DNA from: a virus
Strand: one strand, 5' to 3'
IMG/VR virus record: IMGVR_UViG_3300020162_001876
Span: 1-64,000 of that record
DNA length: 64,000 nt
Positions within the stretch are counted from its first letter, which is position 1, and every line of letters begins with the position of its first letter. This document shows, one piece after another, positions 1 through 5,573 of the stretch. Position numbers and translations under genes: made by a program. Below the pieces are notes generated by a model. That model searched no databases, had not been told where the DNA came from, and saw only the letters and a program-made list of their open reading frames with translations.

Positions 1-10
1 TATAAATTAA

Positions 11-22
11 CTTCGTATATTA
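11..22 (+). promoter_or_regulatory. Early-type promoter box 1
   Basis: CTTCGTATATTA followed by AGACATAATTAA, 48 bases before the ATG at 70. The preceding TAA makes TAACTTCG, close to the Bacteroidota -7 consensus TAnnTTTG. Promoter function is inferred from repetition of the box before successive genes. Confidence 0.65.
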
Positions 23-69
23 AGACATAATTAATAATAAAAAATAAGTTTAATTAAAATTTAAAGGTT

Positions 70-471
70 ATGAACAGAAATGAAATTATTGCAAAAGTAA
101 AAGAATTAGGTTTAACAACAGAAAAACCAGCACATCAATGTAAAACAGAGTATTTACAAGAATTACTCAACACACATCATTCAGTTAATATTGAGGTAAA
201 ACAAAAAGGTAGACCTGTGAATGAAAACAGTAACAGACAAAAACGAATTGCTGAATTAGAAGCAAAACGTGCAAACGGTGAATTACGTAAAGGTAGACCG
301 GTTGTTGAAGGGAGTAATCGTCAAATAAGATTATCATTGAAAGGTACTCTTAAATTAGGTAGAAAACCAAACCCAGAAAGTGTAGCTTACAAACGCCGAA
401 TGGAGTTAGAAGCAAAACGTGCAAACGGTGAACTAAAAAGAGGTAGACCAGCACAAGTAAAAGCAGAGTAA
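70..471 (+). CDS. Basic AT-hook-like repeat protein, probable DNA binding
   Basis: This 133-residue basic protein has an N-terminal segment (about 3-36) resembling a SAP/HeH-type helix-extended loop, then GRP cores at 46-49, 74-77 and 124-127 (KGRP, KGRP, RGRP) plus a variant GRKP at 97-100. A 16-residue unit, ELEAKRANGEL followed by a basic GRP core, occurs twice (62-77 and 112-127). GRP flanked by basic residues is the signature of AT-hooks that bind the minor groove of A/T-rich DNA, which suits this genome. Function is inferred. It could act in DNA compaction or transcription control. The ATG follows an A-rich leader (TTTAAAGGTTATG) behind box 1. Confidence 0.75.
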   Translation: MNRNEIIAKVKELGLTTEKPAHQCKTEYLQELLNTHHSVNIEVKQKGRPVNENSNRQKRIAELEAKRANGELRKGRPVVEGSNRQIRLSLKGTLKLGRKPNPESVAYKRRMELEAKRANGELKRGRPAQVKAE

Positions 472-482
472 TTAAATTAAAA

Positions 483-506
483 AGGGTATAATTTATATTA
501 TACCCT
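483..506 (+). terminator. Hairpin after the AT-hook-like gene
   Basis: AGGGTATAAT (483-492) pairs with ATTATACCCT (497-506) around a TTAT loop. It lies 11 bases past the stop. There is no clear T-run after it, so termination is uncertain. Confidence 0.5.
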
Positions 507-532
507 ATTCTCAACTATTAATCAGTATATAT

Positions 533-772
533 TTGAAAACACCCACTGTAGTAAATAAGAAATACATTAAATCATATAAAAAATACCCCAAATTTGAACC
601 TAAATCAAACCTAATAGTAGGTTGTGTATATTATGGTAGAAACCGTTCAAATCACTTAAAATTAGGTGTATTAACATTATTAGGTGATAAAACATCTACT
701 CTTAAACTTAAAGATGGTAAATCTGTTAAAGTTAAAAATATGACATTAAAAAGTGCTCAATTAGGGTATTAA
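533..772 (+). CDS. Small basic protein of unknown function
   Basis: A 79-residue lysine-rich frame with no recognised family. The only available start near the 5' end is TTG at 533, because no ATG occurs until late in the frame. It has no CTTCGTATATTA box of its own and lies directly behind the 483-506 hairpin. The C-terminal half (TSTLKLKDGKSVKVKNMTLK) looks like a small beta-barrel. Unusual start and missing promoter lower confidence that it is expressed. Confidence 0.5.
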   Translation: MKTPTVVNKKYIKSYKKYPKFEPKSNLIVGCVYYGRNRSNHLKLGVLTLLGDKTSTLKLKDGKSVKVKNMTLKSAQLGY

Positions 773-786
773 AGAGTATAAATTTT

Positions 787-798
787 CTTCGTATATTA
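787..798 (+). promoter_or_regulatory. Early-type promoter box 2
   Basis: CTTCGTATATTA followed by AGACATAATTAA, identical to box 1 over 24 bases. It precedes the ATG at 825. Confidence 0.65.
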
Positions 799-824
799 AG
801 ACATAATTAAAAAATATAAACGTT

Positions 825-1046
825 ATGAAAGTAAAAGATTTAATTAAGTTTTTAAGTGAACAAGATCAAAATTTAGAAGTAGTTATTAAACATATTGATC
901 ACACAGATTGGAATTATGAATTACCTTTAAGAGCTCAAGATGTTTATGTGGATGAAGTATTTGAAGTGGATGAAGCTAATTTAGAAAAGGGTCAAGTAAT
1001 TGAAAGTGGGGATGAGTGTTTAGTAATAGAATTAAGCTTTGAATAA
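825..1046 (+). CDS. Small acidic conserved phage protein (paralogue of 6252-6491)
   Basis: A 73-residue acidic protein starting MKVKDLIKFLSEQDQNLEVV. The pattern 'short helix, L-S-x-x-D-x-N-L-x-V-V' is a common phage hypothetical family, and the same pattern starts the protein at 6252 (MTIEELIKTLSTLDPNLRVV), so the two look paralogous. The rest is rich in D/E and has no visible catalytic motif. Function unknown. Confidence 0.75.
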   Translation: MKVKDLIKFLSEQDQNLEVVIKHIDHTDWNYELPLRAQDVYVDEVFEVDEANLEKGQVIESGDECLVIELSFE

Positions 1047-1072
1047 TAATGTATTTGGCGAGTATAAAATAA

Positions 1073-1085
1073 CTTCGTATATTTA
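1073..1085 (+). promoter_or_regulatory. Early-type promoter box 3
   Basis: CTTCGTATATTTA, preceded by TTTGGCGAGTATAAAATAA, a flank shared with boxes at 1511 and 4140. It serves the gene at 1115. Confidence 0.65.
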
Positions 1086-1114
1086 ATTATAATTAAAAAT
1101 AAAAATATAAAGTT

Positions 1115-1483
1115 ATGAAAGTATTTAGTAGTGACACAGATCTTTACAAATTTGAAAATTTTGGAAAATTAATTATCAATGAAAAAATTGATAGGAATGA
1201 TCTATGGGGTGAAGGGAGTAATTGGAAATTATTTTTAAAAGAAAATAAAGAATTAAAAAAGGCATTAAAAAAGATTGGAAAAGACTGCTTTGGAAAGGGG
1301 TATAGTATTAAAGAAGATATGTTCTGTTTAATACAATTAATTGATGAAGGAGAATATAACAAAATGTATGTTTCAATATCAGGAGATTCCTCACTTAATT
1401 TTTCAGAAAATTTAGAAGATAAATTTGTAGAAGATTATAATTCAGAAGAAAAATGGGGAGTAAAAAGATGGAAAGAATTATAA
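1115..1483 (+). CDS. Hypothetical accessory protein, 122 aa
   Basis: Not recognised. A mixed-charge soluble protein, lysine-rich in the middle (LKENKELKKALKKIGKD), with an alternating beta-like segment around 65-90 and a WG..RWKEL tail. The start at 1115 follows ATATAAAGTTATG, the same leader ending as its neighbours. A 72-residue frame on the opposite strand inside it is a shadow. Confidence 0.7.
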   Translation: MKVFSSDTDLYKFENFGKLIINEKIDRNDLWGEGSNWKLFLKENKELKKALKKIGKDCFGKGYSIKEDMFCLIQLIDEGEYNKMYVSISGDSSLNFSENLEDKFVEDYNSEEKWGVKRWKEL

Positions 1484-1510
1484 AAATAGTATTTGGCGAG
1501 TATAAATTGA

Positions 1511-1522
1511 CTTCGTATATTA
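1511..1522 (+). promoter_or_regulatory. Early-type promoter box 4
   Basis: CTTCGTATATTA then AGACATAATTAATAAATA. Upstream flank TTTGGCGAGTATAAATTGA. It precedes the ATG at 1554. Confidence 0.65.
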
Positions 1523-1553
1523 AGACATAATTAATAAATAAAAATATAAAGTT

Positions 1554-1826
1554 ATGACAGCAGAACAATTTTTAAACGGAACATCATTCACAGTAGGAGC
1601 ACCAATGTATAGAGGGGCAGAAACATTCAAGTACGATGGTAGTTGTATAATAAGAGAATCTAGATCATCAAAAGATCAAAAAGCATTATTCTTCAGCCAT
1701 GAATGTAATATAATTAAGATAGGTAAGGTAGGATTTACAGGTTTTACTTTTATAGTGAATAAAAGAGTAAACATCAAATACCGATTCGAAGACTTAGTTG
1801 TGTTTGAAGAACAAGAACAAGAATAA
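1554..1826 (+). CDS. Hypothetical accessory protein, 90 aa
   Basis: Not recognised. The protein begins MTAEQFLNGTSFTV, continues in a beta-rich pattern (FKYDGSCIIRES, GFTGFTFIVNKRVNIKYRFEDL) and ends in an acidic EEQEQE tail. No membrane segment or catalytic motif. A single-gene unit between box 4 and the 1832-1853 hairpin. Confidence 0.7.
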   Translation: MTAEQFLNGTSFTVGAPMYRGAETFKYDGSCIIRESRSSKDQKALFFSHECNIIKIGKVGFTGFTFIVNKRVNIKYRFEDLVVFEEQEQE

Positions 1827-1831
1827 TAATA

Positions 1832-1853
1832 AAGGGCCATGTATTTGGCCCTT
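1832..1853 (+). terminator. Terminator hairpin
   Basis: AAGGGCCA (1832-1839) pairs with TGGCCCTT (1846-1853), loop TGTATT. The early box at 1863 follows within 10 bases, forming a terminator-promoter cassette. Confidence 0.65.
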
Positions 1854-1862
1854 ATAATTTAA

Positions 1863-1874
1863 CTTCGTATATTA
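1863..1874 (+). promoter_or_regulatory. Early-type promoter box 5
   Basis: CTTCGTATATTA followed by AAATATAATAATTAAAAATA. It precedes the small lipoprotein gene at 1904. Confidence 0.65.
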
Positions 1875-1903
1875 AAATATAATAATTAAAAATATAAAGT
1901 ATT

Positions 1904-2017
1904 ATGAGAAAAGTAATTTTATTAGTAGTGGTGGTTGTTGGTTTATCTATGTTAACTAGTTCTTGTGGTTCATGTAAGGCACATAGTCGTAAGTGGGACA
2001 CTGTAAGAAGATATTAA
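1904..2017 (+). CDS. Small phage lipoprotein, 37 aa
   Basis: The reading frame encodes MRKVILLVVVVV followed by a lipobox LTSSC with Cys21, then a short GSCKAHSRKWDTVRRY tail. A basic N-terminus, a hydrophobic core at 4-17 and the lipobox indicate export and lipidation, leaving a mature peptide of 17 residues. Own early box (1863) and flanking hairpins support expression. Phage lipoproteins made early can alter the host envelope, for example by superinfection exclusion. That role is inference only. Confidence 0.75.
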   Translation: MRKVILLVVVVVGLSMLTSSCGSCKAHSRKWDTVRRY

Positions 2018-2033
2018 TAATTGAATAATATAA

Positions 2034-2058
2034 ACCCTCTTAAAATAATTAGGAGGGT
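2034..2058 (+). terminator. Terminator hairpin
   Basis: ACCCTCTTAA (2034-2043) pairs with TTAGGAGGGT (2049-2058) with one G-T pair. It is immediately followed by the early box at 2068. Confidence 0.6.
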
Positions 2059-2067
2059 ATAAATTAA

Positions 2068-2079
2068 CTTCGTATATTA
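2068..2079 (+). promoter_or_regulatory. Early-type promoter box 6
   Basis: TAACTTCGTATATTA with the downstream AAATATAATAATTAAAAATATAAAG leader also seen at box 5. It precedes the ATG at 2107. Confidence 0.65.
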
Positions 2080-2106
2080 AAATATAATAATTAAAAATAT
2101 AAAGTT

Positions 2107-2448
2107 ATGACAACAATTAAGATTACACACAAAACATTAATGGTGAATCTAGAGTTCCCAATTGAAGTAGGTCAAGTAAAATTGAATGCAGAATGTCAAT
2201 CGTTCATTAGTCAAAACAATGACACAGGTGAGTTAGAAGGTGATTTTGTATTTTTAGATTATGGGAAGGTAACCTACATGGGTATGCCGATTGATGGTTA
2301 TAATGGAATGAAAAAACTAAAAACATTTCATAAGGAGTTAGGTATTGATTTAGATGCTTTAATTGATAATGAATATAATAAGGTTATCACAAGTGATTTC
2401 CAAAAAATATTCATATCAACCTTTGATAAAGGGTTATTCAAAATATAA
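2107..2448 (+). CDS. Hypothetical accessory protein, 113 aa
   Basis: Not recognised. The N-terminal half is beta-rich (MTTIKITHKTLMVNLEFPIE and following). The C-terminal half is helical (GMKKLKTFHKELGIDLDALI). The protein is soluble with no cysteine pairs or nucleotide-binding loop. A one-gene unit bounded by box 6 and the hairpin at 2455. Confidence 0.7.
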   Translation: MTTIKITHKTLMVNLEFPIEVGQVKLNAECQSFISQNNDTGELEGDFVFLDYGKVTYMGMPIDGYNGMKKLKTFHKELGIDLDALIDNEYNKVITSDFQKIFISTFDKGLFKI

Positions 2449-2454
2449 TTAATG

Positions 2455-2474
2455 GGGGCCGGGTATTAGGCCCC
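2455..2474 (+). terminator. Terminator hairpin
   Basis: GGGGCC (2455-2460) pairs with GGCCCC (2469-2474), loop GGGTATTA, followed by TTAATTTTTT. A strong G/C stem in an A/T-rich region, 10 bases before box 7. Confidence 0.7.
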
Positions 2475-2484
2475 TTAATTTTTT

Positions 2485-2496
2485 CTTCGTATATTA
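2485..2496 (+). promoter_or_regulatory. Early-type promoter box 7
   Basis: CTTCGTATATTA followed by AGACATAATTAAAAATATAAA. It precedes the ATG at 2523. Confidence 0.65.
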
Positions 2497-2522
2497 AGAC
2501 ATAATTAAAAATATAAAATATT

Positions 2523-2813
2523 ATGAAAAATTATTTAGGTAGAGAAGTAATTAAAACCGTAAACATCAAAGTAGAAGGTACATTCAAATCCGTTTATGAA
2601 GCCGAAAAACAACTGAGAGAGATGGGGTATATAATAGGAAGTATGAGTGGAAGAGAACCAATTGGATTCGCGTGTGGGGAGAAATATGACTATATCTCGA
2701 AATGGTATAATATGAATTCAGACGAACATAATTTATTAGACGGGGTAATGATCAGTGATGACTGGAGAGAGGGTAGTGTAGATATTATATGGTTTAATGA
2801 ACCAAAACAGTAA
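2523..2813 (+). CDS. Conserved small phage protein, 96 aa
   Basis: The central part (LREMGYIIGSMSGREPIGFA, then YDYISKWYNMNSDEHNLLDG and SDDWREGSV) matches my recollection of a small hypothetical family found in many large phages. No biochemical role is known to me. The mix of helix and strands suggests a compact alpha/beta domain. Neighbours are single-gene units, so context gives no partner. Confidence 0.75.
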   Translation: MKNYLGREVIKTVNIKVEGTFKSVYEAEKQLREMGYIIGSMSGREPIGFACGEKYDYISKWYNMNSDEHNLLDGVMISDDWREGSVDIIWFNEPKQ

Positions 2814-2831
2814 TTGGATAGTATAAAAAGA

Positions 2832-2843
2832 CTTCGTATATTA
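2832..2843 (+). promoter_or_regulatory. Early-type promoter box 8
   Basis: CTTCGTATATTA preceded by GTATAAAAAGA. It precedes the ATG at 2871 through leader TAATATAGTT. Confidence 0.65.
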
Positions 2844-2870
2844 AATTTATAATTAATAAATAATATAGTT

Positions 2871-3152
2871 ATGAGAAAAGGTACAGTTACAGGTGAATTA
2901 AAATCTATTTTTGAAGAATTAAATATAAAGTATACTGGATGTTACTCCGATACTTATAATTTAAAAAATGGGGAGGATGTTAATTTAAAAAGAGTAGGAG
3001 TAAAATTTATGGGTGTATACCCAACTCAAGAACAAATTAATATAATAAAAGATAAAATGAGTAAAAAAGGATTTACTTATGATTTTATTAAAGAAAATAG
3101 AAGTAAAAGTTTATATAATACTAATGGTACTAGATTCTGTTTCAAGTATTAA
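2871..3152 (+). CDS. Hypothetical accessory protein, 93 aa
   Basis: Not recognised. A basic soluble protein with the pattern LKRVGVKFMGVYPTQEQINI then IKDKMSKKGFTYDF, suggesting a small alpha/beta fold. No catalytic signature. The start follows the AATATAGTTATG leader ending shared with the next gene. Confidence 0.7.
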   Translation: MRKGTVTGELKSIFEELNIKYTGCYSDTYNLKNGEDVNLKRVGVKFMGVYPTQEQINIIKDKMSKKGFTYDFIKENRSKSLYNTNGTRFCFKY

Positions 3153-3190
3153 AATAATATTATAAGGGGTATTAGGAGAATTTAATATTT

Positions 3191-3202
3191 CTTCGTATAT
3201 TA
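3191..3202 (+). promoter_or_regulatory. Early-type promoter box 9
   Basis: CTTCGTATATTA followed by AAATATAATAATTAAAAATAATATAG. It serves the two-gene unit starting at 3231. Confidence 0.65.
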
Positions 3203-3230
3203 AAATATAATAATTAAAAATAATATAGTT

Positions 3231-3440
3231 ATGAGCGAATTAAGATGGACAGACCAAGACATGATCAATTTTGCAGGACGATTCTCAGAATATGAAGTGT
3301 GTGAGGAACATTTAGATGATTATAGAGAGGATGTAACAATAGAAGCTCTTAAGAAAAGAATTGAGGAAATAGTTTTTAAGGTAAAAGATAATCCAGAGTT
3401 ATTATTACAAATAGAGAATATTATAAATTCTAAAAAATAA
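3231..3440 (+). CDS. Hypothetical helical protein, 69 aa
   Basis: Not recognised. An acidic, mostly helical protein beginning MSELRWTDQDMINFAGRF. The C-terminal half is a probable long helix (IEALKKRIEEIVFKVKD and following). First gene of a two-gene unit: the next start is only 5 bases past its stop. Confidence 0.7.
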   Translation: MSELRWTDQDMINFAGRFSEYEVCEEHLDDYREDVTIEALKKRIEEIVFKVKDNPELLLQIENIINSKK

Positions 3441-3445
3441 AAGTT

Positions 3446-3688
3446 ATGTTAGTATTTAAAGAAAATGTTTACGGTTTTGTTTATGATTCACAGTATGGTA
3501 ATGTTACTCAAATTTTCAAAACACCATTAGATGAAGAAACAATTAATATAATTGAAGAATCAATTGATGAAGATTATGATATTTTATTTACAGACATTGA
3601 AGATGTAAAAGAAATGTTTGAGATAACATCTAAAGAAGATTTAGATGGTGATGAAGAAGGTTTTAATGAAGTACTTGATTTTATATAG
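3446..3688 (+). CDS. Very acidic small protein, 80 aa
   Basis: Strongly acidic, with many D/E residues and long acidic runs (IEESIDEDYDILF, EDLDGDEEGFNEVLDF). It lacks any box of its own and starts 5 bases after the preceding gene, so it is probably co-transcribed from box 9. Small acidic early phage proteins often mimic DNA or bind host polymerase. No specific family was recognised and that role is speculation. Confidence 0.7.
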   Translation: MLVFKENVYGFVYDSQYGNVTQIFKTPLDEETINIIEESIDEDYDILFTDIEDVKEMFEITSKEDLDGDEEGFNEVLDFI

Positions 3689-3703
3689 TGTTATAATGTG
3701 GAA

Positions 3704-3872
3704 AACACCTTCTAGTGTATTGGTATAATAAATGAGTATTCATGTGTGGGTATAAAATAAATGTATCTTATATGGAAACTGGGAGGTGTTAGGGTGAATA
3801 TAATAGGCAAGGTTCCGCTCCCGCGTGTATGTCATGAATGAGTTTCCTACCCATTCACCTTGTATATACACT
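3704..3872 (+). ncRNA. Candidate structured RNA with interleaved stems
   Basis: The gene-free stretch 3689-3951 contains four exact 7-base complementary pairs: AACACCT 3704-3710 with AGGTGTT 3784-3790; AGTGTAT 3714-3720 with ATACACT 3866-3872; GGAAACT 3774-3780 with AGTTTCC 3841-3847; GGTGAAT 3793-3799 with ATTCACC 3853-3859. The last two interleave, as in a pseudoknot, inside the stem closed by 3714-3720/3866-3872. The first pair crosses the closing stem, so it may be an alternative state. The segment is richer in G+C than neighbouring intergenic DNA. No known RNA family was recognised. Some pairs could arise by chance. Confidence 0.35.
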
Positions 3873-3913
3873 CTTAAAAACCCCATTTAAAAAATATAAG
3901 GGGTATAAAATAA

Positions 3914-3925
3914 TTTCGTATATTA
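3914..3925 (+). promoter_or_regulatory. Early-type promoter box 10 (TTTCG variant)
   Basis: TTTCGTATATTA, with T replacing the first C of the box, preceded by GTATAAAATAA. It precedes the small membrane protein gene at 3952. Confidence 0.6.
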
Positions 3926-3951
3926 TATTATAATTAATAAAATAATAAATT

Positions 3952-4113
3952 ATGAAAAAGTTAATATTAAATGTTAAGTATTTTGGTATCTGGGGTATAA
4001 ATAAAATATATTCTTTAAAAGATTTAAGATTAGATACACCCATACCATTACCCACAATGATAATAATTTTAGTTGCTTGGTGGATGTTATTAACTTATTT
4101 ATTAATTTTATAA
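3952..4113 (+). CDS. Small membrane protein, 53 aa
   Basis: The frame reads MKKLILNVKYFGIWGINK and onward, then a hydrophobic C-terminal helix at about 36-53 (MIIILVAWWMLLTYLLIL). One membrane span with a basic N-terminal half suggests a tail-anchored inner-membrane protein. Own promoter-like box and A-rich leader support it as a gene. Function unknown. An opposite-strand 66-residue frame over the same bases lacks any such signals. Confidence 0.65.
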   Translation: MKKLILNVKYFGIWGINKIYSLKDLRLDTPIPLPTMIIILVAWWMLLTYLLIL

Positions 4114-4139
4114 TACCTGGTTTGGCAAGTATAAAATAA

Positions 4140-4151
4140 CTTCGTATATTA
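4140..4151 (+). promoter_or_regulatory. Early-type promoter box 11
   Basis: CTTCGTATATTA preceded by TTTGGCAAGTATAAAATAA, the same flank as at boxes 3 and 4. It precedes the ATG at 4177. Confidence 0.65.
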
Positions 4152-4176
4152 TATTATAATTAAAAATAAAAATATT

Positions 4177-4383
4177 ATGAAAAGTTTAGAAGATTACATT
4201 AATTCAAATTTTGAGGAGTTCAATAGTTTAGACAGCAATGAAGTGATCGAGTGCACCACCGATGAATTTAGTAACTCAGAAATTGAGTATTTAAAATTCA
4301 ACTACAGATTTGATTACAGAGGCATATGTGTGTATTATGTTTCAGATTCAGATGAAGTGTGGATTGAAAATATGAATATATAA
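4177..4383 (+). CDS. Acidic hypothetical protein, 68 aa
   Basis: Not recognised. Acidic, beginning MKSLEDYINSNFEEFNSLDS, with aromatic-rich strands later (YLKFNYRFDYRGICVYYV). A one-gene unit. No motif indicating an enzyme was found. Confidence 0.7.
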   Translation: MKSLEDYINSNFEEFNSLDSNEVIECTTDEFSNSEIEYLKFNYRFDYRGICVYYVSDSDEVWIENMNI

Positions 4384-4407
4384 CCCCGCTTGGAGTGTAT
4401 AAAATAA

Positions 4408-4419
4408 CTTCGTATATTA
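4408..4419 (+). promoter_or_regulatory. Early-type promoter box 12
   Basis: TAACTTCGTATATTA with upstream flank CTTGGAGTGTATAAAA. It precedes the ATG at 4446. Confidence 0.65.
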
Positions 4420-4445
4420 TATTATAATAATTAAAATTAAAGGTT

Positions 4446-4661
4446 ATGATAACAAAAAATAGTTGTATTCTATTTAATAGACATGAAATAAATTATCTTA
4501 CAGTTGAATTAGGGTCTGCTGAACATTCAGAAGCATATAATAAGGGGTATGAATATAGAGGACCAGCTTATGTTGCTAATACAATTGAAATTGAAGCAAT
4601 GGATGAAGCTAATAAAACATTTATTAAAAGTCTTAAAATGAATTTGGAGGTATTAAATTAA
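4446..4661 (+). CDS. Hypothetical protein, 71 aa
   Basis: Not recognised. A mixed alpha/beta protein beginning MITKNSCILFNRHEINYL, with an acidic middle (ANTIEIEAMDEANKTFI). Its stop codon abuts the promoter box of the next gene (4662), showing how tightly this region is packed. Confidence 0.7.
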   Translation: MITKNSCILFNRHEINYLTVELGSAEHSEAYNKGYEYRGPAYVANTIEIEAMDEANKTFIKSLKMNLEVLN

Positions 4662-4673
4662 TTTCGTATATTA
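4662..4673 (+). promoter_or_regulatory. Early-type promoter box 13 (TTTCG variant)
   Basis: TTTCGTATATTA begins directly after the preceding stop codon and precedes the ATG at 4704. Confidence 0.6.
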
Positions 4674-4703
4674 TATTATAATTAAAAATTAAAATTAAAG
4701 GTT

Positions 4704-4940
4704 ATGAAAGCTAAAGTACAAATTAAATCAGTGTTCGAACAAATCGCTAGTAACGTGTTTACAATGAAAGACATTAACCAAGCTAAGGTATTCATCACTG
4801 AATTTATCACCAGTAAAGGTATAGACGGTGTAGATAAAAATACTATCGTGTATAACGTGAATAAATGTTCTAATATCAACCAATTACAACGTTACGTATG
4901 TAATTCGTTATTAATGTACGAAGGAATGGGAGTTAATTAA
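4704..4940 (+). CDS. Conserved small phage protein, 78 aa
   Basis: The phrases NVFTMKDINQAKVFITEFI and LQRYVCNSLLMYEGMGVN are, from memory, typical of a small helical protein common in large phages. No activity is known to me. It is predicted all-helical. The stop codon lies inside the loop of the terminator hairpin at 4928, so the gene ends the early cluster. An opposite-strand frame of 65 codons is a shadow. Confidence 0.75.
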   Translation: MKAKVQIKSVFEQIASNVFTMKDINQAKVFITEFITSKGIDGVDKNTIVYNVNKCSNINQLQRYVCNSLLMYEGMGVN

Positions 4941-4958
4941 ACTCCCGTTTTTTTCTCT
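4928..4958 (+). terminator. Strong intrinsic terminator
   Basis: GGGAGTT (4928-4934) pairs with AACTCCC (4940-4946), then GTTTTTTTCTC and a further T-run to about 4965. The stop codon of the preceding gene is within the hairpin. This is the clearest terminator of the first 5 kb. Confidence 0.85.
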
Positions 4959-4975
4959 TTTTTTTGAAATAAAGT

Positions 4976-5137
4976 TTGGAGGGACACCCTACCCGAACGC
5001 ACATGCACCACACACGAACGGGCACGGGTTGGCGCCGATCGCCCACGCGTCGTTGCTGTCCGTAACGGGAACGTGATCGAACAGTACACAAATTTCCCGC
5101 CCTTTCAGATCGAAAACGATCTTTCGCCCAGGCCCCT
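4976..5137. other. G+C-rich gene-free island with hairpins and GATC sites
   Basis: About 160 bases that by eye are well over half G+C, while surrounding DNA is strongly A+T-rich. No convincing reading frame. It contains hairpins GGCG-CCGAT-CGCC (5031-5043) and AGATCG-AAAA-CGATCT (5107-5122), a CCCG/CGGG pair (4992-4995, 5019-5022), and four GATC tetramers (5037, 5075, 5108, 5118). Possible identities are a replication origin, a structured RNA, a recombination or packaging site, or recently acquired DNA. The sequence alone does not decide. Confidence 0.6.
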
Positions 5138-5144
5138 GTATATA

Positions 5145-5155
5145 CTCATATATTA
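5145..5155 (+). promoter_or_regulatory. Degenerate early-type box
   Basis: CTCATATATTA, a weak match to CTTCGTATATTA at the downstream edge of the G+C-rich island, 60 bases before the ATG at 5215. Confidence 0.35.
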
Positions 5156-5214
5156 AAACAAATGCAGGTCTCCCCTTATCCCATATACTTATAGGAAATT
5201 AAATTTAAATCAAA

Positions 5215-5448
5215 ATGAAACAGATCAAAACCTTAACTTCAATGAGTGAAACGCTTGTTCTCCTATTGGAAGATCTAACCAACTTATTAAATGATATCGA
5301 TAATAGTGATTTAGTAAGGGAAATTGAGAATAACGTTGTTTCTCCCATGGAAGACGCGCAAGCACAATTAGATATTATTTTAGATGATATCGATGAGGGT
5401 ATTTATGATGAATACTCAGGAGAAGAGGATTTCGAAGAGTGGGAATAA
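5215..5448 (+). CDS. Acidic coiled-coil-like small protein, 77 aa
   Basis: The N-terminal two thirds is a heptad-like helix (ETLVLLLEDLTNLLNDIDN and onward) and the end is highly acidic (DEYSGEEDFEEWE). No family recognised. Its leader lacks the usual CTTCGTATATTA box and instead follows the G+C-rich island, so its regulation may differ from that of the neighbours. Confidence 0.7.
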   Translation: MKQIKTLTSMSETLVLLLEDLTNLLNDIDNSDLVREIENNVVSPMEDAQAQLDIILDDIDEGIYDEYSGEEDFEEWE

Positions 5449-5503
5449 CCATTTCGGGAAGTTTTCTTTGGGATGCAAAAATCTCTTTTTAAAAACTTTT
5501 TTG

Positions 5504-5540
5504 GGAAACCTTGTATATATACTTGGTTTCCTAATTTTTC
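5504..5540 (+). terminator. Terminator hairpin
   Basis: GGAAACC (5504-5510) pairs with GGTTTCC (5525-5531) around a loop containing TATATATA, followed by TAATTTTTCC. It is immediately followed by the early box at 5541. Confidence 0.65.
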
Positions 5541-5552
5541 CTTCGTATATTA
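5541..5552 (+). promoter_or_regulatory. Early-type promoter box 14
   Basis: CTTCGTATATTA followed by TATCATATTAATTTAAAATAT. It precedes the lipoprotein gene at 5574 and probably the run of overlapping genes after it. Confidence 0.65.
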
Positions 5553-5573
5553 TATCATATTAATTTAAAATAT

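Noticed and set aside
62-471. Repeats in the first gene as a CRISPR-like array
   Set aside because: The repeat is a duplicated protein segment in frame, only two copies, not spaced direct repeats.
1144-1362. Opposite-strand reading frame within the 1115 gene
   Set aside because: No promoter box, no leader and lies wholly inside a supported + strand gene. The same applies to other minus-strand frames such as 4682-4879, 6985-7194, 12707-12910, 28771-29022, 31611-31916, 45639-45938, 54890-55123, 55258-55482, 56824-57036 and 61193-61375.
3774-3859. tRNA or known ribozyme in the gene-free interval
   Set aside because: No acceptor stem with anticodon arm, no TTCGAATC loop at the right position and no hammerhead core. 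Left as unclassified structure.
3855-4055. Opposite-strand frame of 66 codons
   Set aside because: Covers the promoter box at 3914 and the small + strand membrane gene at 3952, which has the usual leader. The minus frame has neither.
4976-5137. Gene in the G+C-rich island
   Set aside because: No frame of useful length with a supported start.
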